From positions 1,058,984,244 through 1,059,048,243 of the forward strand of contig OY856412.1 in the NCBI GenBank assembly GCA_963693085.1: a DNA stretch of 64,000 nt, written 5' to 3'. The position numbers and the translations under genes were made by a program. Within the stretch, counting starts at the first letter, position 1; each line of letters starts with the position of its first letter. Origin of the DNA: Alisma plantago-aquatica. Lineage: Eukaryota > Streptophyta > Magnoliopsida > Alismatales > Alismataceae. The notes beneath the pieces are model-generated. The model did not search any database and was not told the DNA's origin. It worked only from the letters and a program-made list of their open reading frames with translations. Shown here in pieces: positions 54,429 through 64,000 of the stretch.

Positions 54429-57305
54429 TATCCGTCCATCCTTCTTCTTCCCTTTCTCTTCCTTTACCTCGCCCACCTACAACCCAATCAGTAGAGCAGC
54501 TAGGGAGGCACCCAACAGAAGCGGCCAACCTACAGAGTTGCGTTAGTAGCCAAGTAGCAGTAGGGTCGACGGCCGTTTTGGGCTTGAGTGGGGCCACTCC
54601 AGTGGCGCCCTTCTTCCTCTACCCCCCCCCTTCCTTTTCCGCCCCTATTGCGCCACATGCTCCCACCTAGCAAGGGGCGGCGCCCCATCTATCAAGCAGC
54701 AGTTGCTGCTACAATAACAGCTAGGGGCCATTTGGGCGAGCAGCAACCCCAAGTAACACTACCCTTGAGTCCGGTCTTGAGCTCCAAGCATGCATCTGCA
54801 ACCACGAACCCCGACGCCCAACTAGAAGGCGTGGTGCCCTACCTTGCAGCAGCCACAGCTGCACGAAGCAACAACCAGGGTCCATTTGAGCGCTAGAAGC
54901 AATAGGTAATCGATGCCCTTGGCTTCGTCCTTGAGGTCCATTCCCGAATCTGCAACCACGAGTAGCACTTAACTGCATTTGTAGCTTGTCTCCTCCACCT
55001 GTGCGTGAGAAAGTTACTATTTGTTTGCAACATGTTGAAATCAAGAGCAACTGAGGTTGAAGATGACCCGTGAATGCCTGGAAACTGGCCTCTGGACGTG
55101 TTTCCAGAGGAATTCAGACATCCCAAACTGTTGTGAGCAGAATCTCACTTCCCAAAGCAAATATTAACTCCGTGAAATGGACGATTTTGGTTCAATCTAT
55201 GTTTGTCGCAGCTAACAGCATATACCCGAGTGTCGTGCAGTGTTGGCGTCGCCTGATGTTAAATTTCATGTTTTCTTATTTACGTTTGCCCAACCCAAAT
55301 TATTAATAGATTTATTATGATTTGGATTAGTGGAATTATATGGTTGATCAAAACTTAATTTGCTCATTTTAAAAGTGGAAAATAGTAGCACACTACCAGT
55401 AACTGTATGGTTTGGGTATAAACCCATGCTTTACCATTTTAGTAATTCATTTGATGCACGATTTCAAGGAAATGATGATGACATGAAAATGTCAATGGAA
55501 ACCTAGTTGCATGCTCTCGATTACAATTAATGTGTGCGATTTAATATTAATATGAATTGACACGTTTCTCAAGGATATCACAAGAAATCCTCAGTTATTA
55601 TCAATGAATCATGCCATGATAAGTAATTAACTCTTAACTGAGTTATGTGATGCACAAACCAAGACTAAGGTTAATGTGCATGTTTTTTGAGGAATTTCAG
55701 ATAATTTAAAGATGTTGCCGACGATTTCTCATATGTCGAGTAATTTACTCTTATTAGTGCATTAAGAGGTTCAATTGTATGATTTCAGCGTATATGTGTC
55801 AAGTTGACCTAAATTCTATTTATTTAAGAATTTTAGTCTACCTGCATGCATAATATTATTGATTTCTCAGTAAATTACAAGTGGACAAATATTTAGTTTA
55901 TTTAAGAACTTGAAATCTACCTGCATGCTTAATATGTCAAATCTCTCAACATTTGCAATGCTTGAATAAACTGCTCTGTTAAATTTAGAATGATATTCAT
56001 GTCGTGTCGTAAAGTTCAAGTAAATAGACTTGGTACCATAGAGATACCGAAGCCAAGAATAAGTAAGAGAGAGATACAATGTAGAAAGAGTTTTCTAGGA
56101 ATAATAAAATAATAGACTTAAGGGCCCGGACACCGTAGAATCCCTATGAGAGGTCTGCACCTTAGGGATGAAACGACCTACCCTGGCGGTGCGTCTAGTA
56201 TATGGGGGTCAGAACACACCCATAGAGCGTGCGGGGAGACAAAGCCCTTGAGGAAGTCTCCTAAGAGAAGATAGGTTACCCAACATGAACTGAAAGTCCC
56301 GATGGTAACCCAGAGGTACCCACAGAGTGTACCAAGTTGAGGCCCATAGAGTGTCTCATACCCTCCACCTGTGTACTCAGCCTAGAGGAGGAGTCCAGTT
56401 GATGGAACCATAGGAGTGACAAGGCCAGAGAGCCAATTTTCCTGTTGTAGACCAGGACAACAGTCAGACTTAGCTGTCCCAGGGTGTCGACTAAGTCTTG
56501 TACGGTGGGATCATAGTTCGCTACGAGTCTTCATATGTAGAGTACACTGCATATGATCAGGGCATAAGATAAAAATATGTTTATATAGGTTCACAAAGTT
56601 TCTATAAGTTAAAGAGTTAAGAAAGATTCGAGTTAGTTTCACAATAGTTGTCCTTTAAATGAAATTTTAGTATTTTCTATTAATTAATTGTATCTGCAGC
56701 TTTGCATCAATTGTTATCATAATGAATTGTTGACATCTCCTGTTATTTAAATTATATTGCTTAGATATGCTCAGTTTAGTATTATCTTGTATTTTATTTT
56801 AATTAATAATCATAAAATGAGTTATCTCTAATGGTTGGGTGAAATTCTATTCACTGATCCAATAGCTCACCAACCTACTAAAATATTTTTCAGGTCAGCG
56901 TCAACATGAGGAAGCTGAAGGATTGTATCACCCAAGTACTTAGAAGGTAGTGTGTTGTTATTTGGAGGTCTCTTAGTCCTTTCCCCTCGGTCCTTGGGCA
57001 TGTGGTATGGTAGAGAAAGAGAGAATAAAATGTAATATGTAGTTTAGTTTTCTATTAACTGTTGTACTTTATATTCCGCAAGTAAGATGTAATATGTTGT
57101 ATAAACTCTAAGGTAGCTTTCAAGATTTTGAAATAGTAAGTTTGCTTCAACAGTTAGTAATGTTTCAGTTTATTCTAAGCTAAAAGATTTTTCATTTAAG
57201 CTAATTTTAAGTGATTAAGAAAAGAAAAGGTTAAGGGTGGTTTACCGAGGGTGACTCCCCAGTCTCTGGGGTCATTAGAGATGGCACGGGGGTCGAGGCA
57301 TCGCA

Positions 57306-57634
57306 CTACGTCTTAGAGTTTCCATATCCCTTGAAGCACTAGAGTTTTTATACCCTAATCGAAGTCCTTCCTCTATGAAAGGGCTTACCCATACTTGTAT
57401 CTTTATAGTGTCTACCCTCTCTGGAGGGACCTACACAAAAGGTTACATCTTTTCACATGTACTTAATCTAATTAACAGTTTTCTTTTCATGGCTTTATTA
57501 AGCAAAGAGATGAGGAGTAGACGAAATGTGAGATGAGAAACCTAAAAGATACATTATGCTTTAATAATTTTCCTCTTAAGTTTCTAAGGATGATTTGAAA
57601 TTATAAACTATTAAGTATTAGTTGATGAATCTGT
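57306..57634. other. Unassigned DNA right of Tekay element
   Basis: Continuation of 25632-27559 after removal of the Tekay element. No coding signal or known repeat recognised. Confidence 0.35.
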
Positions 57635-57646
57635 GCTCTGATACCA
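57635..57646 (-). other. Isolated primer-site-like sequence next to a TGTAATA start
   Basis: GCTCTGATACCA, the complement of the initiator-Met primer site, followed 2 bp later by TGTAATAAAG. It looks like the edge of a minus-strand LTR element, but neither a second LTR nor gag was found. It may be a relic or a coincidence. Confidence 0.35.
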
Positions 57647-57719
57647 AATGTAATAAAGTCTTTTGATGAACAGGGGATGTGGAGGTTCAATGTACAATTG
57701 ATGCATTAATGTACATGAT

Positions 57720-58150
57720 ATGAAAAGTAATTATTTAACACATATATATTTAGTAATAAAAAGTAACCATTTGACATATAAAATAATATTTATGGATGAA
57801 AAGTAACCAGTTGACACATACAATAACATATTGTCTTGAAAAGTAGCTCTTTGATATAGAAAGTAACGATAGTCATTTGGCCATGATAATTGATTCAATA
57901 CACAAACTCAAATGTGGATCATTGGCATGAAAGAGGAATAAAAAATTTTGATAAGGAAAGAGTAGCTTGTGTTCTTTGATTGAACAATTGGATAATTGAA
58001 ATGCAATAAATTTTGCACTAGAAAGTAACTATGTAATATATAAAGTAACTCTTTGGTTTAAAAAGTAATCGTTTGGTCATAAAAAGTAACGATTTCATAT
58101 AGAAAATGTCATTTAATCATAAAAAGTATCTATTTGAATAAAAAGTGTTC
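57720..58150. repeat. Degenerate AAAAGTAACNNTTTG repeat
   Basis: About twelve diverged copies of an ~20-40-bp unit with core AAAGTAAC, ending before a short (TA)n run at about 58165-58180. The opposite-strand core GTTACTTT recurs in the inverted-repeat element at 60509-60842. Confidence 0.6.
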
Positions 58151-58180
58151 GTTATAGGTCAAATATATATATATATATAT

Positions 58181-60442
58181 GTTTATGGTTAAATATAATG
58201 TACATAGAAAGAAATTTAAGTGTAATTCAAAACATACATAAAACTAAAATTGAATGTTGCTACGTTCCAAATAGTTTAACATTGTATTTTTTCGACGAAT
58301 AACACAATTAACTAGTCAATCCACTTAAATAAGAGATGATCTTGTTCGAGATGGGAAGTGTGGATTGTGGTAGAGCAAAAACTTCACAAAGAAAAGTTTC
58401 TCAATAGGAACACTTCTATAAATAAACAACCCTAAATGACATCTTCAAAAATTACCCATTAGGGTACTACCATCATAGAATTAAACCAAAAAAATGCTAA
58501 GCATTGATAAGAATGCACTATAAAGACTATATCAAATGGTGCCTTCAAACTTCTCTGAACATTTCAAACAAACTAAAACTGTTATAATGACTCCCTACAA
58601 GAATTTTTAAAAAAACATCAGTAACACCTATATATGAAAGATCCAACCAAAAAAACATATTGTGAACCATATTCCAAGCACAATAAAGTCGATTGCATTT
58701 TCATTATGATAGTAATTTAGTTTTACAGTGAAACAACTCTCTAGTTGTACATATTAGGCTACGTCTTTCACAACATCATCATTGTCATTAACATATACAA
58801 AAGGATAATCATAAGATATAATGATATTAGGTGAGGTTTGCAACCAATGCTATCCAAAGTCAACCAGTTATAAACATGCTATGCCAAAGTTTTACAACAC
58901 ATTTTCAAGTTAGCTCTAGAATGTAAGATATATAGAAACAGAGATCAAAAGTCAATTGGAAATTGGATTTTGATTTTTTATAATCTAGACCGATGGGTCT
59001 TATATTATCCCTTTTAGAAATGGCTTAGGTAGCGCCACTGGAAGGCAAAATGAATCATCCATATAAGAAAATGGGACGACTTGAATTTGATAAATATAAA
59101 AGGTAAAGACCATTTTTTGCGAGAGAATGCTAACTAAAACATGTAATTAGGACATTTCACTTAGGTTGAGGAGCATTACGTGATTTGGAAATGTTTTATT
59201 CAGAAAATCATGAAGGAGACGTTGGTCGACATCCTCGTCTAATCAATTAACTCTATAAAGTACAACCATGTCAACAAGTTATATGGTTTCCCATGGAAGA
59301 ACAAGCAGATGAAATTGAATATGAACAATCGTTTCCAATAAGTCCTCCTCTCGTCCTCCATCTGAATGCTCTGTAAGGATTGGGTCCTTGACTAGCATCT
59401 ATATCGATGCATTGCTCCCTTCACTACACTCCTCCAGGACGTCCCCAAATGCTCAAAAGAGACCACAACAGACTGTGTGAAAATCATTCTACTACATGTT
59501 GGCTCTCCCACATCCTTTTTATATAGTAACGAGAGAAGTTGCTTGATGATTTTGATAGGTCAAGGTAACTCGATCATGGAAATTGAGCACGACAAGATGA
59601 CTTCAAAAGTATTAAAGCTGCATTAAATTTGTGAATTCAAACTCTAGAAACTGAATGATAGATTTCCATGCAGCTTGCACTTAGATGGACAACAGGTAGG
59701 GAAGTATTACTAGATCTTGCTCCAGAGTTAAAATTTCCTCAGCCCATAGCTACCCTCAATCTTACCCAGGATATGGAGGATGAGGAAGGGGAAAATGCCA
59801 TAATACCAACTATAACAATTATTGATTAACAATGCCTAGGCAGTACTAACACACCTTCCAACTGTAGTGTTAGAGTGGAGCTATTGATGGTGGACAACAT
59901 CAATGCAGAGGATCTAGTAAAAGAAGGCTCAGAGGAGGAGGATGCCAGGGATTGACAGACTCAGTGTGTTTTCATCTATACACATGCATGATGTCTGGTA
60001 AGATTGGGACAACATTTATAATAGGTGCCATCATATTTTCAACACTGATAGCAACACCAAAATACTCACACATACATTGAACAAATCATTTAGGGTAACA
60101 TAAATTAGTTACTAATGATTTTGGTTACAATTTGAGCTTCTTGGCTACACTGGATTCTTTTGTTATAAATTTGCACTCTAGGTTACGATTTGGGGTAGAT
60201 ATTTATTTTTTCAAGAAATTTCAATTTTACTATTTTCAGAGAAGTTTTTTTTCCAGAGAACTTAACACAAAACTACATTGTGTTTATGCAAAAAGTCTTT
60301 GCATTATAAATTTGGTTGTTTCATTACAATTGGGTGCCTTCCAGTTACAAAACTGGATCCACAAGTAATTAAAGTCTTTTACTTGACTTGGGTAATGGAT
60401 ACATGGCTTATATACATATACATACATATATATGTGTGTTTT

Positions 60443-60445
<3 letters not shown>
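58181..60445. other. AT-rich DNA without recognised genes
   Basis: No ORF with homology I recognise. A short plus-strand frame at 59668-59829 (53 codons, acidic second half: TQDMEDEEGENAI) continues after its stop with more acidic codons to about 59955; it may be a relic exon. Nothing else stands out. Confidence 0.3.

Positions 60446-60508
<63 letters not shown>
60446..60508. repeat. (TA)n microsatellite
   Basis: Pure TA run of about 63 bp, left of an inverted-repeat element. Confidence 0.98.
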
Positions 60509-60510
<2 letters not shown>

Positions 60511-60840
60511 CCCATCTTTATTGCCCGCGCGGGTAGCTACCCGCCCACACTTCCGACCATTTTTTTTATTTTTTTTGCAATTGTAGAGAACTATTTTATC
60601 TAGCTCTCCAAAAAAATTTAGCCAAAAATAATATCATTTACCCCTCCAAAATAAAAAAAACCCGTCCTTATATATCTGTTGTATATTTTGTACAGAGTCA
60701 CTCTTTTATTCATGTAGTTACTTTCTGTTCATCATAGTTACTTTTTTGACAGCAGAGTTACTTTTTGGGCCAGGAAAGTTACTTTTTTGGCTGCCGGGTA
60801 GCGAAAATCCAGGCTACCCGCGCGGGCAACGAATGAACGC

Positions 60841-60842
<2 letters not shown>
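60509..60842. mobile_element. MITE-like element inserted in (TA)n, 334 bp
   Basis: A 17-bp perfect inverted repeat TTGCCCGCGCGGGTAGC (left 60521-60537, right near 60812-60828) lies 12-14 bp inside both ends, the outer bases matching imperfectly. (TA)n flanks both sides. The interior has four GTTACTTT subrepeats (60715-60785). Elements that target TA microsatellites (for example Micron in rice) are known; membership of that family is inferred. Confidence 0.65.
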
Positions 60843-60913
<71 letters not shown>

Positions 60914-60963
60914 CATATATATATATACATATATATACATATATATACATATATATATATATA
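60843..60963. repeat. (TA)n microsatellite with CA interruptions
   Basis: TA run of about 120 bp shared as the flank of two inverted-repeat elements. Confidence 0.97.
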
Positions 60964-61386
60964 GAGAGAGAGAGAGTCAGGCTAGAATACACTCAAGTGT
61001 ACGGATCGCACGAATACACTCAAGTGTGTTTGCATATCAAGACTATTTTTTTGCAAAATGTAAATCGTTGATCTTCACCGTTATACTATAACTAGGCTAC
61101 ATACAAATTTTGAGCCCATTTGGATGAGTGTAAGTGACTCATCCAAGGGCAACAAAATCGACGCGCGAACCTAATTTAAAATGTATAATTTTTGTGGTCT
61201 TCATAACATGAGCTATACATATCCAAATGTGCTCGAATTTTGCGTATGAGTTGTTCACGAGATGTTTAATAAGATCGACGCAATTTGATTTTCAAAAAAA
61301 ATATTGCATCATGAAAAACTACTTGAGTGTATTCCACTGCGGATACACTCGAGTTTATTCTAGCCTGACTCTCTCTCTCTCTCTCT
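60964..61386. mobile_element. Second MITE-like element between (TA)n runs, about 423 bp
   Basis: Both ends read GAGAGAGTCAGGCTAGAATA inward, followed by ACTCAAGTGTA-type repeats, giving an imperfect terminal inverted repeat of about 60 bp. It is flanked by (TA)n on both sides. The interior has no ORF. No similarity to the first element beyond the target. Confidence 0.7.
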
Positions 61387-61391
61387 ATATA

Positions 61392-61453
<62 letters not shown>

Positions 61454-61485
61454 TAGAGAGAGAGAGAGATAGAGAGAGAGAGAGC
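61387..61485. repeat. (TA)n followed by (GA)n microsatellite
   Basis: TA run to about 61434, then GA run with occasional TA to 61485. Confidence 0.95.
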
Positions 61486-64000
61486 TCAAGAAAGGTTTCT
61501 TACATCATTTATTATTCTCAATATTTCTGAATATTTTGTGCATGCAAAAAATATTCCTGTTATAATTATGGTTTCATAGTTATGTAACTTATAGATATCA
61601 ATTTTTTTTCAAGCTTGGTTGCCTGAAGCTAAGTCAAAATGACTTTTAACCACATGATTTCTTACCATGGCATTAACTGTACACACACCTCTTTTTGAGT
61701 GTAATATCTACATTCTTTCATAGGGAACCCATCAACATTAGCACGGGCCCTTTTCTAAATATGAACTCTGATCTACACTCTACAACTTGGTACTTTCCCT
61801 CACCCATATAAAAGGTCCCCTTATATTTGATTGTCTCTCTCTCTCAAGGTTTTGGTACCCTCCCAGGAAATTAGGGGTTGGGATTGATTATGGAACCAAG
61901 CACAACATGATTGAAATATTTAAGTGGAAGTTATCTAGTTAGGATTTTTTTAGTGATATTTGTCAAATTTATTATAGGTTAGGTTCTCTAACATTCCCCT
62001 TTGGAAATTATTGTATGATATAAGCCCACACTAACAATCCTCAATTTAAATAGATTGAGGACCATGTTGGTCGAAAATAATGGTCTAATATTTCTACAAT
62101 ACTTGACAATTATTTTTAGATTTGTTTTAAGAATGTGTTTTGGTTTTGTTAAACTAATTACACAGTTCTTGCAGTTTAATAAACTCCTTTATTTGTAAAC
62201 CACAACCTTTGGTCACAATTGTTATAAAATACAACCTCATTGTTTTTCAAATAAATGTTGTGAAGGAGACCCTGCATTTTAGTTGAAATGACTAGAATAG
62301 GGGTCCAATTAATTTTATAAAAACCTTGTTCATATTTATTATTAATAACTCTAATTTGTGTTCCTGTATCATTTTGTCAAAATGTTGTTACTATATTTTT
62401 AATTTATATTGCTAAAACAATGGTGTAAAGAGTGAGACCCAGAGGGAATCTACTCCCTACTAAAATGTGAAGAATAAAACATCCTTTCCAAACACACTCA
62501 AAAGGTATGCTGGAATAGATGTGAACTTTTTAAATCTTGAATAATGGTATACGAAAGATCAAAGTAAAGCAACGAAATAAAATTTTCATGACTCTAATCA
62601 ATTTTACAAAAGAACATCATCTCCCATATATGATTTACATGGATATTACATCATAAGTATCTAGTAGAGGGAAATCTAAACCATATCAAGTTTGTCTTCA
62701 AGCAACATCTTCAAGAGTTAGATCCATGCTGAAAGCCATTTACTCCTTATCCTAAACCTAAGTTGGTCCTCCATGCTCCTGCTGTGCAACTCTGATCCTA
62801 GGTCTGGGTGGTTGGGATCACGGAGCAAGAGGAGAAAACAAGGTATGTGCCAAATAAAGAACAAAGACAAAGATAAAATCAACAATAGATAATAAGGCAT
62901 GTATGTTCATCAAGAACAAAGAATGTCAAGTGTATGATGCATTAGCATATGGATGCTTACATAACAAGAAAATAATAAAAGATTGCATGCACGGTTAATA
63001 TTGACTATGTTAACTAAGTAGGGTTGAGGCACCTACCGTACCTAAACCTATAGGTGAGGGGAGAGTAACACATTCCCAGTCACCTACGAAAATTTTATTT
63101 GGGGGGGGGGGGGGTAAACACATTCTCCAGGGCAAAATAACATATGCCCTATCTATGGATAATTGTACAAAAGTACCACTACGTTAGCTAAATAGTCTAA
63201 TAAAATCAACATGTTAAAGAAAAACTATGGTAAGTAGAAGCATCATATATTTGAAACATGGCAGTGGGGTACAAGACCCAAGAAATAGAATATCAATACT
63301 AATTTTGAGGCAAATATAGCAAAAAATATTAATAGAGAGAATAAGGTTCATATAGTGCCTCATTAGGGAATATTGGGTTCGGTTTGCAAATATCCCTACT
63401 TAGGGTGTAATAATGAATATACCTCTCTTACGGAGTTCAATTACCAACTTTCACCACTTTTAGATGATCTCAAGTTCAACTTTGTCTATTTAAATTTATT
63501 AACATGTATTAGAGCACATAATGCACATTAATGTAAAGAAACCCTAATTTTGGATCCTTATAGTAAAACTTAGATTTTGACTCTGAAAATCTCATCAATC
63601 GACTTATTAGGTTCTCCTGATCAAGAAATCATTTTTTATGTTAATTTTAGAGTTAATATGATTAAGTTGTAATTTTTTATAGATTTTATATATTAAATTC
63701 ATTTTCCAAAAAACAATCCTTCGATAAACCTTAACATCAGGCATCAAAACTATTTTTATTAGATAGCGCTTAATTTTCTTATTCCAAAACATATCCATTT
63801 ATTGATTTTGGATAAGTTGGTGTTACCAACTATATTGTTTTATCAATTATTTAAGCATTTTATTTCACTTTTGGTTATTAGTATATTATGAAAGTTACAA
63901 AGTAGAAAGTTATGATGATGTTTATAATTTTTTGATGATTTCTTTTTTAAAACATAAAATGAAAACATATTATTTTGAAAACCTGTGTTTTTATTTATTC
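61486..64000. other. AT-rich DNA without recognised features
   Basis: No ORF above 63 codons and no RNA gene or element seen. A run of 14 G at 63101-63114 is the only compositional oddity. Confidence 0.4.

Larger units (their letters stand above)
27560..57305 (+). mobile_element. Tekay-type chromovirus (Ty3), interrupted by Athila-B and a Reina element
   Basis: Both LTRs begin TGTTATGACCCACATC (27560 and 48499). Order: 5' LTR, initiator-Met primer site, gag with CCHC knuckle, protease, reverse transcriptase, RNase H, integrase, chromodomain, polypurine tract, 3' LTR. Flanks are ctacc (27555-27559) and ctacg (57306-57310), a 5-bp target duplication with one mismatch. Removing Athila-B and the Reina element with their duplications leaves about 11.5 kb and LTRs of 3332 and 3335 bp. 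All coding parts carry stops. Confidence 0.9.
48499..57305 (+). repeat. Tekay 3' LTR, interrupted by a Reina-type element
   Basis: Matches the 5' LTR on both sides of the insertion (48499-48961 and 54429-57305). Net length without insert and duplication is 3335 bp against 3332 bp in the 5' LTR. Confidence 0.93.

Noticed and set aside
59668..59829. Short acidic ORF as a host gene
   Set aside because: Only 53 codons, no homology recognised, and no splice context that I can defend. Mentioned only as a possible relic.
60278..60992. Open frames made of IYIYIY repeats
   Set aside because: They are translations of the (TA)n microsatellite.
63101..63114. Run of 14 G as a G-quadruplex or regulatory site
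   Set aside because: A lone homopolymer with no surrounding structure. It could also be a sequencing or assembly length error.

Overview
The window is flowering-plant nuclear DNA made almost entirely of nested LTR retrotransposons. No intact host gene, rRNA or tRNA gene was recognised. The plant assignment rests on the repeat families (Athila-type Ty3 elements with a tRNA-Asp-type primer site, Tekay- and Reina-type chromoviruses, a Ty1/copia element primed by initiator Met-tRNA, a hAT-type MITE) and on large nested LTRs in AT-rich DNA, as in big angiosperm genomes. I could not assign a species.

Region 1 (1-25631, minus strand) is one Athila-like element, here Athila-A. Its 3' LTR is cut by the window start (1-1620). 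It keeps decayed gag plus protease (5819-7910) and a decayed third ORF (3013-4855), but reverse transcriptase, RNase H and integrase are missing. Three later insertions sit in it: a Ty1/copia element with a tandem partial unit (7911-17605), a 4.8-kb solo LTR (17888-22667), and a 717-bp hAT-type MITE with a perfect 8-bp target duplication (23580-24296).

Region 2 (25632-27559, continuing at 57306-57648) is unassigned DNA into which the next element inserted.

Region 3 (27560-57305, plus strand) is a Tekay-type chromovirus with 3.33-kb LTRs. A second Athila element, Athila-B (34675-47415, TSD cagag), splits its integrase. A Reina-type chromovirus (48962-54428, minus) sits inside its 3' LTR. With the inserts removed, the two Tekay LTRs are 3332 and 3335 bp, which supports the reconstruction. 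All gag-pol genes carry stops, frameshifts or lost catalytic residues.

Region 4 (57649-64000) is AT-rich, without convincing genes. It holds a degenerate AAAGTAAC repeat and two terminal-inverted-repeat elements embedded in (TA)n microsatellites.

The most interesting signal is not a gene. Four LTR families each carry a dense array of a short CpG-centred palindrome: ACCGATCGGT in copia, CACGGYCGTG in Athila-A, GCACGNCGTGC in Athila-B, and AAACGGTYTTGARACCGTTT in the solo LTR. In three of them the LTR array lies about 35-105 bp upstream of a TATA-like box. In both Athila elements a second array lies between pol and the third ORF. This resembles a recurrent cis-regulatory architecture; its function is inferred only.
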